Shown here: positions 17,405 through 25,683 of the stretch, in pieces
How positions within the stretch are numbered: position 1 is the first letter of the stretch
How the letters are laid out: the number at the start of each line of letters is the position of its first letter
NCBI RefSeq assembly: GCF_900608595.1
Contig: NZ_UWYY01000032.1
Span: 1-58,225, forward strand
Reading direction: 5' to 3'
DNA length: 58,225 bases
Source of the DNA: Promicromonospora panici
GTDB lineage: Bacteria; Actinomycetota; Actinomycetes; Actinomycetales; Cellulomonadaceae
Translations under genes and position numbers: made by a program
The notes under the pieces: generated by a model
What the model was told of the DNA's origin: nothing
Database searches by the model: none
Seen by the model: the letters and a program-made list of their open reading frames with translations, nothing else

Positions 17405-17477
17405 CGTCGTACGCGCTAGGTCCTCCGTTATGCCCGGCACGCGGATGTGCCGCGCTGTCCACGAAGGAGTGAAGGCC

Positions 17478-19130
17478 ATGACAGCATCGCAGCTGACCGG
17501 CGGGATCAACCGGCGGTCGTTCCTCAGCTTCCTGGCGGTCGGTGCCGCCGTCGCCGGCGTACCGTCCCTGCTCACCGCGTGTACCGCCGGGAGCGGCGGT
17601 CCCGCGGCGGCGCCAGGAGCCGTGACGGCCGCCAACCTGCCCGCCTACGTCCCGGTGGAGTACGCGAAGCCCGACTTCCCCAGCGTCAACGGCTCCACCC
17701 CGGGCTACGTCACCATGCCCGAAAGGCTGGTCGCCGCGTTCGACACCCCGCCAGGCTCGGGCGGCACCTACACGGCGATGACGCCGCTGTGGACCACCAT
17801 TCCGTCCACGGAGGGCAACGCGTACTTCGACGCCGTGAACGAGGCGATCGGGACCACCGTCAAGTTCCAGATCTCGGACGGGAACACATACGGCGACAAG
17901 CTCGCCGCCGTGCTCGCGTCGGCCAAGGACCTGCCCGACTGGGTGTGCGTGCCCAGCTGGAACGTCCCGCCGCGGTTCCCGCAGGCCGTCGAGGCTTTGT
18001 TCCAGGACCTCACGCCGTTCCTGGCCGGCGACAAGGTGAAGAAGTACAAGAACCTCGCCAACATCCCGACCGACGCGTGGCGGATCTGCACGTTCGACGA
18101 CAAGCTCTACGGCCTGCCGTTCCCCGGCGAGGTCGTGGGCAACGCCATCTTCTACCGGGCGGACATCTTCGCCGAGCTGGGCATCGAGGCGGCGCCCACC
18201 ACCGCCGACGATCTGCTCGACCTGGCCAAGGAGGTCACCGACCCGAGCAAGAAGCGCTGGGGCGCGAACGACCTGTGGCTTGCGGCGAACATGATGTTCG
18301 GGGTGACGCCGGCGGACCGCTGGAAGCAGGGCGACGCCGGCAAGCTGATCCACCGCATCGAGACCGAGGAGTACCGGGCCGCGCTGGAGTGGCAGACCAA
18401 GCTGTACGCGTCGGGCGCCGTGCACCCCGATGCCGTGGCCGACCGCCCGGAGGCGGGCAAGCCGAACTTCGAGGCCGGCAACTCCCTGATCGCCGCCGAC
18501 GGCCTGGGCGCCTGGCCCGAGGCGCTGGACCGGATGAAGGGCGTGAACCCGGACTTCGACATGCGGCCGTTCCCCGTCTTCGCGGCCGGCGGCGGGGACC
18601 CGGTGCTGTGGAAGGGAAGCCCGGCCAACATCTTCTCGTTCCTCAAGAAGAACGACGACACGGCCAAGATCGAGGAGTTGCTCGCGGTGGCGGACTTCCT
18701 GGCCTCGCCGTTCGGCACCGCGGAGTTCAACCTGATCAACTTCGGCGTGGAGGGCACGCACTACGAGCTCGACGAGAACGGCCTGCCGGCGCCGACCGAC
18801 CGGGCCGCCTCGGAGGTGGCTGGGACCTACGTCTTCCTGGTGGACCCGCCGGTGGTGAACGCGAAGGTGCAGTACCCCGACTACGTCGAGGCGTTCTGCA
18901 CCTGGCAGGCCGACGCCGCGCAGTACCTGGCCGAGGACCTGTTCTACGGCATGCAGATCTCCGAGCCGGCCCAGTTCGCCGCACTCAAGGCGCCGTTCGA
19001 GGCTCTCGAGAAGGACATCGCACGCGGACGCAAGACCATGGCCGACCTCGACGAGGCGGTCGCCACGTGGAAGAGCTCCGGTGGTGACGAGCTGCGCGCG
19101 TTCTACCAGGAAATCCTGGACAACAAGTGA
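17478..19130 (+). CDS. ABC sugar importer binding lipoprotein (Tat-type signal)
   Basis: 550 residues. The N-terminus has NRRSFLSFLAVG, a twin-arginine motif, then a hydrophobic core ending in the lipobox LTAC, so it is probably exported folded by Tat and lipid-anchored. The mature part is an LplA-like large solute-binding protein (YNDL/LYGLPFPGEVVGNAIFY is the domain-crossing region). The ATG at 17478 follows AAGGAGTGAAGGCC. Upstream in-frame codons run through the operator and are not coding. It starts a three-gene operon with 4-bp overlaps. The ligand is probably a plant-wall oligosaccharide (inference from context). Confidence 0.9.
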   Translation: MTASQLTGGINRRSFLSFLAVGAAVAGVPSLLTACTAGSGGPAAAPGAVTAANLPAYVPVEYAKPDFPSVNGSTPGYVTMPERLVAAFDTPPGSGGTYTAMTPLWTTIPSTEGNAYFDAVNEAIGTTVKFQISDGNTYGDKLAAVLASAKDLPDWVCVPSWNVPPRFPQAVEALFQDLTPFLAGDKVKKYKNLANIPTDAWRICTFDDKLYGLPFPGEVVGNAIFYRADIFAELGIEAAPTTADDLLDLAKEVTDPSKKRWGANDLWLAANMMFGVTPADRWKQGDAGKLIHRIETEEYRAALEWQTKLYASGAVHPDAVADRPEAGKPNFEAGNSLIAADGLGAWPEALDRMKGVNPDFDMRPFPVFAAGGGDPVLWKGSPANIFSFLKKNDDTAKIEELLAVADFLASPFGTAEFNLINFGVEGTHYELDENGLPAPTDRAASEVAGTYVFLVDPPVVNAKVQYPDYVEAFCTWQADAAQYLAEDLFYGMQISEPAQFAALKAPFEALEKDIARGRKTMADLDEAVATWKSSGGDELRAFYQEILDNK

Positions 19131-20122
19131 GCGCCGCGACCTCCCCGGTGAGCACCTCGTCGCGCGCGGCGGCCGGCCCGCCGTCGTCCGCGAGCAGCCC
19201 GCCGCGCCACAAGGTGCCGTGGACCACGCGGCTGAAGCGGGATCGCTCGCTGCTGATCATGGTGGCCCCCGCGGTGCTGCTCCTCGCGGTGTTCGCCTAC
19301 GTGCCGATGCTCGGCAACGTGGTGGCCTGGCAGGACTACTCGCCGTACGTCGGGATCCTCCAGAGCCCGTTCGTGGGCTGGGCCAACTTCGAACGCATCT
19401 TCACCAATCCGCTGTTCCTCGACGCCGTGCTGAACACGCTGATCATCACCGCGTTCCAGCTCGTGTTCTTCTTCCCGGTGCCGATCGTGCTGGCGCTGCT
19501 CCTGAACAGCGTGCTGACGCCAGGTCTGCGCACCACCATCCAGTCGATCGTGTACCTGCCGCACTTCTTCTCCTGGGTGATCGTCGTGACGATCTTCCAG
19601 CAGATCTTCGGCGGGGCCGGGCTGGTGGCGAGCCGGCTGCGGGAGGCCGGGTACTCGGGCTTCGACCTGATGACCAATCCGGACACGTTCCTGCTGCTCA
19701 TCACGGCGCAGTCGGTCTGGAAGGACGCCGGATGGGGGATCATCATCTTCCTCGCGGCGCTGGCCACCGTGGACCCGCAGCTCTACGAGGCCTCCGTGGT
19801 GGACGGCGCGGGCCGGTGGCGCCGCATGTGGCACGTCACCCTCCCGGCGCTGCGGCCGGTGATCATCCTGCTCCTGATCCTGCGGTTGGGCGACGCGCTC
19901 ACAGTCGGGTTCGAGCAGCTCATCCTCCAGCGCGGCGCCGTCGGGACCGAGGTCGCGGAGGTGCTCGACACGTTCGTGTATTACCAGGGCGTCGTGAACG
20001 GTGACTGGGCTTTCGCGGCGGCCGCCGGGCTCGTCAAGGGCCTGGTCTCGCTCGCCCTGGTGCTCGGGGCCAACAAGCTCGCCCACCTGGTGGGCGAGGC
20101 GGGGGTGTATCAGAAGGCATGA
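19127..20122 (+). CDS. ABC sugar importer permease, LplB/CUT1 type
   Basis: 331 residues with six membrane segments after a Ser/Ala/Pro-rich N-terminal tail. The EAA loop is YEASVVDGAGRWRRMWHVTLP. The GTG start overlaps the previous stop (GTGA), which indicates coupled translation. It forms the membrane channel with the next gene and is about the same length as the equivalent permease at 16062, from which it is clearly diverged. Confidence 0.9.
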   Translation: MSAATSPVSTSSRAAAGPPSSASSPPRHKVPWTTRLKRDRSLLIMVAPAVLLLAVFAYVPMLGNVVAWQDYSPYVGILQSPFVGWANFERIFTNPLFLDAVLNTLIITAFQLVFFFPVPIVLALLLNSVLTPGLRTTIQSIVYLPHFFSWVIVVTIFQQIFGGAGLVASRLREAGYSGFDLMTNPDTFLLLITAQSVWKDAGWGIIIFLAALATVDPQLYEASVVDGAGRWRRMWHVTLPALRPVIILLLILRLGDALTVGFEQLILQRGAVGTEVAEVLDTFVYYQGVVNGDWAFAAAAGLVKGLVSLALVLGANKLAHLVGEAGVYQKA

Positions 20123-21102
20123 CAGCTCAAACCGAGAAGCACACGCCGACGCCGCCGACACCGCGGCCGTCCACGCGCTCCGCGCGGTACCGCGCCCTGC
20201 TGCGCGGCAAGAACCGCCCGGTCTGGGAGGAGGACCCCAGCCCGCTGGGGCTGCTCGTCAAGGGGGTGGCGCTGCTGCTCATCGTGGGCACCGTGCTGTA
20301 CCCCCTGTACACGGTGGTGCTCACCAGTCTCTCCACGCAGGCCGACATCACCCGCTCCGGCGGCCTGGTCACGGTTCCCGGCAGCCTGTCGCTGTCGGCC
20401 TACACCCAGATCCTGTCGGGCGGGATCGTCACGCGGGCCACCATCGTGAGCATCGGGATCACCGTGGTCGGCACGGTGCTCTCCACGACGGTGTCCGTGC
20501 TGGCGGCGTACGGGCTGAGCCGGCCGGGCTCGTTCGCCCACCGACCCATTCTGTTCGTCTTTCTCATCACCATGTTCTTCGGTGCGGGGCTGATCCCGAC
20601 CTACCTGCTGGTGAGCAACCTGGGGCTGATCAACAGCTACTGGTCGCTCATCCTGCCGGGGGCCGTGAGCGCGTTCAACGTGCTGATCCTGCGGGCGTTC
20701 TTCATGGGCATCGACCGGTCAATCATGGACGCGGCCCGGATCGACGGCGCGGGGGACTGGCGCATCCTGGGGCAGATCGTGCTGCCCATGTCGAAGGCCG
20801 TGGTGGCGGTGGTCGCGCTGTTCTACGGCGTCGGCTACTGGAACGCGTTCTTCAACGCGATGCTCTACATCAACGACAACGCGAAGTGGCCGCTGCAGCT
20901 CGTGCTGCGGTCGTACGTGCTGCAGGGCGTCACGCTCCCGGGCAGCGGGGTGGGCCAGGTCGACCTCGACGACGGCGCCGTGACCGGCCTGCCCGTGAAG
21001 ATGGCGGTGATGGTGCTGGCGATCATCCCCATCCTCGTGGTGTACCCCATGGTGCAGCGGCACTTCACGAAGGGCGTGATCTTCGGGGCCATCAAGGGAT
21101 GA
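20119..21102 (+). CDS. ABC sugar importer permease, LplC/CUT1 type
   Basis: 327 residues. It has a hydrophilic N-terminal tail of about 50 residues and six membrane segments. The EAA loop is MDAARIDGAGDWRILGQIVLP, and the end is MVQRHFTKGVIFGAIKG. It overlaps the previous gene by ATGA. It is the last gene of this operon, converging with lacI 46 bp later; no hairpin separates them clearly. No ATPase gene follows. Confidence 0.9.
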   Translation: MTAQTEKHTPTPPTPRPSTRSARYRALLRGKNRPVWEEDPSPLGLLVKGVALLLIVGTVLYPLYTVVLTSLSTQADITRSGGLVTVPGSLSLSAYTQILSGGIVTRATIVSIGITVVGTVLSTTVSVLAAYGLSRPGSFAHRPILFVFLITMFFGAGLIPTYLLVSNLGLINSYWSLILPGAVSAFNVLILRAFFMGIDRSIMDAARIDGAGDWRILGQIVLPMSKAVVAVVALFYGVGYWNAFFNAMLYINDNAKWPLQLVLRSYVLQGVTLPGSGVGQVDLDDGAVTGLPVKMAVMVLAIIPILVVYPMVQRHFTKGVIFGAIKG

Positions 21103-21148
21103 GTTGCGGGGTGAGCAGGGCGTGACAGGCGCCGTGAGCCCGCCGTCG

Positions 21149-22165
21149 TCAGTCGACGACGGCGGCGGGCCCGTGCGCCGAGCTCTCCCGCTCGGTGAGT
21201 ACGGGGGCGAGCAGCCTGGTCTCGGACGGGTGCTCGCCCTCGAGGCGGGTCATGACCATGTCGACGGCGACCTTGCCGATGTCCTCGGCGGGCAGGTCGA
21301 TGCTGGTCATCGGGATGCGCTGGGACAGGGCCACGTCCGTGGGGCACACCGCCACCACGGACATGTCGGTGCCGACCACTCTGCCGCGCTCGGCCAGGCG
21401 GGACAGCACGTGGGGGAGCGCCCCCTCGTTGTGCACGATGATCCCGGTGATGTCCGGTGCGGTCGCCAGCAGCGTGTCCACGGCGGTCGCGGCGCCCGAC
21501 GGCGAGGAGTCGCACGCCTCCACCTTGACCGTCACGCCGGAAGTCTTGGCCTGGTTCCGCAGTCCCCGCATCAGCCGTTCGGCGTAGGACGTGTGCCGCT
21601 GCAGCACCTCAGGCGGCGAGCCGATCAGCGCGACGTCGGTGTGGCCCGAGGTCGCGAGGTGGCGGACGGCGACCCGGCCGGCAGCCTCGAAGTCGAGGTC
21701 GACGCAGCTCAGCCCCTCCGGGTCCTGCGGCAGGCCGATGAGCACCGTCGGCTGCTTGGCGGCGGCCACCAGCGGCACGCGGGGATCGTCCGCCTCGATG
21801 TCCATCATGACCAGGGCGTCCACCATGGAGCCGCCGGTCACGCGGTCGAGGCCGCTCACGTCGTCCTGGGTCAGGAGCAGGACGTCGTGGTCGAAGTCCC
21901 GCGCGCGAGTGACCACGCCCGTGACGAACTGCATGATGACCGGCACGTTCACGCCCACGCGCAGCGGCGCCATCAGCGCGATGACATTGGTGCGGGACGA
22001 GGCCAGGGCTCGCGCCCCGGCGTGCGGTCGGTAGCCGAGCTTCTCGATGGCGCGCTCCACGCGTGCCCGGGTCGGCGCGGAGATGGGCCGCTTGCCCGAC
22101 AGCACGTAGGACACGGTCGAGGTCGAGACCCCCGCTGCTTTGGCGACGTCGTCGATCGTAGCCAC
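21149..22165 (-). CDS. LacI-family transcriptional repressor of the glycan locus
   Basis: 338 residues. The helix-turn-helix is textbook (TIDDVAKAAGVSTSTVSYVL, then SGKRPISAPTRARVERAIEK), followed by a hinge (ALASSRTNVIAL) and a periplasmic-binding-like effector domain with DxxGxDxxV-like loops and a dimer interface (RGRVVGTDMSVVAV). The GTG start at 22165 has GAGAGGAGC upstream. It is the only LacI-type regulator in the window, lies among the glycosidase and importer genes, and has a variant palindrome 90 bp before its own start, so it is the likely binder of the GAAGCGCTTC sites and probably autoregulated. The inducer is not readable; a xyloglucan oligosaccharide or its breakdown product is the natural guess. 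Confidence 0.93.
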   Translation of the reverse strand: MATIDDVAKAAGVSTSTVSYVLSGKRPISAPTRARVERAIEKLGYRPHAGARALASSRTNVIALMAPLRVGVNVPVIMQFVTGVVTRARDFDHDVLLLTQDDVSGLDRVTGGSMVDALVMMDIEADDPRVPLVAAAKQPTVLIGLPQDPEGLSCVDLDFEAAGRVAVRHLATSGHTDVALIGSPPEVLQRHTSYAERLMRGLRNQAKTSGVTVKVEACDSSPSGAATAVDTLLATAPDITGIIVHNEGALPHVLSRLAERGRVVGTDMSVVAVCPTDVALSQRIPMTSIDLPAEDIGKVAVDMVMTRLEGEHPSETRLLAPVLTERESSAHGPAAVVD

Positions 22166-22253
22166 AGTGCTCCTCTCGGTCTGGTACCGCAGTGTGCCCT
22201 GTGCGGTGGCAGGTCGTGCGCCTATGCGCCGCACACCAGTGTGCCGCATGCTA

Positions 22254-22267
22254 GGGAAGCGCTTCGA
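22254..22267. promoter_or_regulatory. LacI-family operator, near lacI
   Basis: GGGAAGCGCTTCGA keeps the full core dyad GAAGCGCTTC with one outer arm changed. It lies nearer lacI than the importer gene and probably serves autorepression. Its partner at 22333 is 79 bp away. Confidence 0.75.
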
Positions 22268-22332
22268 TGGAAGTCTAGCCCTATTGCCCAGACAGGCCAC
22301 TGGACATGTACGGGAAACCGGGGTTAGCGTTG

Positions 22333-22346
22333 TTGAAACGCTTCGA
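22333..22346. promoter_or_regulatory. LacI-family operator, near the third importer
   Basis: TTGAAACGCTTCGA, a variant with GAAACGCTTC as core, lies 120 bp before the binding-protein gene at 22466. With 22254 it makes up a two-site divergent control region for lacI and the importer-GH31-GH1 operon. Confidence 0.7.
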
Positions 22347-22465
22347 CGATTCCGACTTCGAGAGCCAAGACGCAGACGTCTGGGGCGGGCCGAGAGGGTA
22401 AGGGTGCCAAGCCGACGTCGAGCACTGAGCCACAAGCCGGGCTCTGGGAACCAAGGAGATATGCA

Positions 22466-23770
22466 ATGAAGCACCAGCGGACCATGACAGCCGTGGCGGC
22501 AGCGATGGCCGGTGCCCTGGCCCTGGCGGGCTGCACCGGCCAGAGCGGCGGGGGCGGCGACACCGACGACAGCACGCTGACGATCTGGCACTACGAGAAC
22601 GAGGACTCCGCGATGGGCCAGGCGTGGGCCGAGGCCATCAAGATCTTCGAGGAGGAGAACCCGGACGTCACGGTCGACGTCGAGAAGCAGACGTTCGAGC
22701 AGATCCAGAAGAACGCCAAGATCGTGCTTACGGGCGACGACGTGCCCGACGTCATGGAGTTCAACAAGGGCAACGCGACGGCGGGCCAGCTCGCGGCGCA
22801 GGGCCTGCTGACCCCGCTGACCGACGCCGCCACCGAGCGCGGCTGGGACGAGAAGCTCACCGGCTCGCTCGCGACCACCGCGACGTACGACGAGCAGGGG
22901 CTCATGGGCTCCGGCGAGTGGTACGGGGTGCCCAACTACGGCGAGTTCGTCGGGGTCTACTACAACAAGGACATGTTCGCCGAGCACGGGCTGGAGGTGC
23001 CGACGAGCCTCGACGAGTTCGAGGACGTGCTGGCCGCCTTCAAGAAGGAGGGCATCACGCCGCTGGCCGAGGCCGGCGCCGAGTACCCGCTGGGCCAGCT
23101 CTGGTACGAGCTCGTGCTCGCGTACGGTGACCGCGCCCTGGTGGACGACTACCAGCTCTTCGCCAACGACGTCGACTTCCACAACGAGGCGATGACCAAG
23201 GCCACACGGACGCTCGACGAGTGGATCGAGAAGGGCTACATCGCCTCGGACTCGGCGGCGCTCACCGCCGAGGACATGGGCGTCTCGTTCATCGACGGTA
23301 CCTACCCGCTCATGGTCAGCGGGTCCTGGTGGTTCGGCCGGCTCGCGGCCGAGGTCGAGGCCGACTGGGGCCAGTTCAACTTCCCGGGCAACACGCTGCA
23401 CACCGGCTCGTCGGGCAACCTCTGGGTGGTCCCGGCCAACGCCGACTCCCCGAGCCTCGCCGAGGAGTTCATCGACATCACGCTGCGCCCCGAGGTGCAG
23501 AACGTGCTGGCCCAGGAGGGCGGCCTGCCCGTGGCCGGCGACGCCTCGGTCATCGAGGACGAGCGCACGCGGGAGCTCACCGAGAACTTCCAGGCGATCC
23601 TCGACGAGGACGGTCTGGCGTACTACCCGGACTGGCCGGTGGCCGGCTACTACGACGTGCTCGTCAGCGAGCTGCAGTCCCTGGTCAACCGGTCCAAGAC
23701 GCCGGACGAGGTGCTGGACGGGCTGCAGAGCTCTTACGACGAGGGCAAGGCCGACCTGCTCGATGGCTGA
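22466..23770 (+). CDS. ABC sugar importer binding lipoprotein (MalE/UgpB-like)
   Basis: 434 residues with lipobox LAGC (Cys23 region) after a short basic N-terminus. It is a standard-size CUT1 solute-binding protein (LTIWHYENEDS at the start of the mature fold, SGSWWFGRL near the hinge), distinct from the 550-583-residue proteins of the other two importers. The ATG follows AAGGAGATATGCA. It begins a five-gene operon in which the last two genes are the alpha-xylosidase and beta-glucosidase, so its ligand is probably a xylogluco-oligosaccharide such as a heptasaccharide or isoprimeverose (inference). Confidence 0.92.
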   Translation: MKHQRTMTAVAAAMAGALALAGCTGQSGGGGDTDDSTLTIWHYENEDSAMGQAWAEAIKIFEEENPDVTVDVEKQTFEQIQKNAKIVLTGDDVPDVMEFNKGNATAGQLAAQGLLTPLTDAATERGWDEKLTGSLATTATYDEQGLMGSGEWYGVPNYGEFVGVYYNKDMFAEHGLEVPTSLDEFEDVLAAFKKEGITPLAEAGAEYPLGQLWYELVLAYGDRALVDDYQLFANDVDFHNEAMTKATRTLDEWIEKGYIASDSAALTAEDMGVSFIDGTYPLMVSGSWWFGRLAAEVEADWGQFNFPGNTLHTGSSGNLWVVPANADSPSLAEEFIDITLRPEVQNVLAQEGGLPVAGDASVIEDERTRELTENFQAILDEDGLAYYPDWPVAGYYDVLVSELQSLVNRSKTPDEVLDGLQSSYDEGKADLLDG

Positions 23771-24740
23771 CGGCACGCTGACCGAAGAGCGCTCGCGGGC
23801 GGCCGGCCGCCCGCGAGCCTCGCGCGGAACGCGCCGCCGTCGGGCAGCGTGGGTGCCGTACCTGCCCTACCTGCTGCCGGGCGCGGCCGCGTTCATCGTG
23901 GTGATCGGGTACCCGCTCGTGACGAACGTGTACTTCAGCCTGTTCAAGTGGCGCGGCGGCATGGCGCCGCTGCGCTGGAACGGGCTGGGCAACTACGTGG
24001 ACCTGCTGGGCGACGAGAAGTTCTGGACGTCGTTCGGCAACTCGCTGGCGATGATCGTCGCGATGGTCCTGGTGCCGACGCTGCTGGGGCTGGTGCTCGC
24101 GGCGGTGCTGTTCGACTACCTCGGACGGCGGTTCGGCGAGCGCGTCTCCTCGGTGCTGCGCGCCACCTACTACCTGCCGCAGATCCTGCCCGTCGCCGTG
24201 GCGGGCGTGCTGTGGAACTGGATCCTGAACTCCCAGACCGGGGCGCTCAACGTGATCCTGCGCGGCATCGGCGTCGAGTCGCCGCCGAACTGGCTCGGCG
24301 ACCCCACCACGGCGCTGCCGTCGGTGATGCTCGTGCTGATCTGGGTCCAGATGGGCTATCCCGTGGTCATCTTCATGGCCGCGCTGCAGCGGGTGGACCC
24401 GGAGCTCTACGAGGCGGCCGAGCTCGATGGCGCAGGGTGGTGGGACCGGTTCCGGGCCATCACGGTGCCCCAGATCCGGCCGGAGACCTTCGTGGTCACG
24501 CTCACCTGCACGGTGGCGGCGCTCAAGGTGTTCGGGCCCATCTACGTGCTCACGAGGGGCGGCCCCGAGAGCTCGACCCTCGTGCCGAGCTACTACTCGT
24601 ACCTGAGCTTCTTCGACAAGTCGCAGGTCGGCTACGGGGCGGCGATCGCCACGGTGCTCACGCTCGTGATCGTCGTCGTGGCGCTGATCATCCTCGGCCT
24701 GCAGAACCGGGCCGAACGACGTGAGAGGGAGGGGATCTGA
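23763..24740 (+). CDS. ABC sugar importer permease, MalF/UgpA type
   Basis: 325 residues, six membrane segments after an Arg-rich N-terminal tail. The start of the first segment reads VPYLPYLLPGAAAFIVVIGY, and the EAA loop is YEAAELDGAGWWDRFRAITVP. It overlaps the binding-protein gene by 8 bp and so is translationally coupled. Confidence 0.92.
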   Translation: MADGTLTEERSRAAGRPRASRGTRRRRAAWVPYLPYLLPGAAAFIVVIGYPLVTNVYFSLFKWRGGMAPLRWNGLGNYVDLLGDEKFWTSFGNSLAMIVAMVLVPTLLGLVLAAVLFDYLGRRFGERVSSVLRATYYLPQILPVAVAGVLWNWILNSQTGALNVILRGIGVESPPNWLGDPTTALPSVMLVLIWVQMGYPVVIFMAALQRVDPELYEAAELDGAGWWDRFRAITVPQIRPETFVVTLTCTVAALKVFGPIYVLTRGGPESSTLVPSYYSYLSFFDKSQVGYGAAIATVLTLVIVVVALIILGLQNRAERREREGI

Positions 24741-24741
24741 C

Positions 24742-25638
24742 ATGGCTGTCGCCACCGACGCGCGACCGGCTCCCCGATCGGCTCGGGCGCGGGCCGCCGC
24801 CATCGACTCGCGGTACCGCCGTGGCCCCGGCCGCTGGCTCGTCCTGGCCGCGGCCGTGCTCGTGGGCCTCGCCGTTCTGGCGCCGTTCGGGATCATGCTG
24901 CTCAACGCGTTCAAGTCGCCGCAGGAGTACGCGGCGAACGGCCCGCTGTCCCTGCCGTCGTCGCTGTACCTGGACGGCGTGGTCGCCTTCTGGGAGCGCA
25001 CCGAGTTCCCGGTGAAGCTCTGGAACTCGGTCTTCATCTCGGCCGTCGTGGCCGTGCTGGGCGCGCTGCTGTCCCTGCTCAACGCGTACGCGATAGGCAT
25101 CGGCCGGGTGAAGGGACGGCTGTGGATCGTCGCGCTGTTCCTGCTGGCGAACATGCTGCCGCAGGAGGCGCTGATCTACCCGCTGTTCACCATGGCGCAG
25201 TCGGTCGGGCTGTCGAACTCGCAGTGGTCGGTGATCATCATCTTCACCGTCATCCAGTCGGCCTTCGGCACCTATCTGCTGTCCTCCGTGCTGGGCACGT
25301 TCCCGCCCGCGCTCCTGGAGGCGGCGGCGCTGGACGGCGCCAGCCGGTGGCGCATCCTCTGGCAGGTCGTGTTCCCGATCGTGCGACCGACGCTCTCGGT
25401 CCTGATGATCTTCTTCTTCATCTGGACCTGGAACGAGTTCTTCATCCCGCTGGTGATGCTGACCAGCAACGACACCCAGACCATCCCCATCGCCCTGGCC
25501 TCCCTGCAGGGCGATCGCATGATGGACGCGCCGACCATCAACGCGGGCTCGCTCGTCTCCCTCGTGCCGGCCGTCGTGTTCTTCCTGATCTTCCAGCGCA
25601 CCCTGACCCGGGGCGTGACCGCCGGGGCGGTCAAGTGA
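24742..25638 (+). CDS. ABC sugar importer permease, MalG/UgpE type
   Basis: 298 residues with six membrane segments. The EAA loop is LEAAALDGASRWRILWQVVFP and the C-terminus is FQRTLTRGVTAGAVK. The ATG at 24742 directly follows the preceding stop and is served by GGGAGGGGATCTGAC; an in-frame GTG at 24721 would lie inside the upstream gene and is less likely. As in the other two systems there is no ATPase gene, so a shared MsiK-like subunit from elsewhere is needed. Confidence 0.92.
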   Translation: MAVATDARPAPRSARARAAAIDSRYRRGPGRWLVLAAAVLVGLAVLAPFGIMLLNAFKSPQEYAANGPLSLPSSLYLDGVVAFWERTEFPVKLWNSVFISAVVAVLGALLSLLNAYAIGIGRVKGRLWIVALFLLANMLPQEALIYPLFTMAQSVGLSNSQWSVIIIFTVIQSAFGTYLLSSVLGTFPPALLEAAALDGASRWRILWQVVFPIVRPTLSVLMIFFFIWTWNEFFIPLVMLTSNDTQTIPIALASLQGDRMMDAPTINAGSLVSLVPAVVFFLIFQRTLTRGVTAGAVK

Positions 25639-25683
25639 GTGCATTCAACACAACGACAACGACGCCGAGAGGTACCAGCCCCT

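Noticed and set aside
21149..23776. Extended LacI protein starting far upstream on the minus strand
   Set aside because: The extension crosses both operators and the opposite-strand binding-protein gene; the GTG at 22165 has a proper ribosome site and begins the classic HTH.
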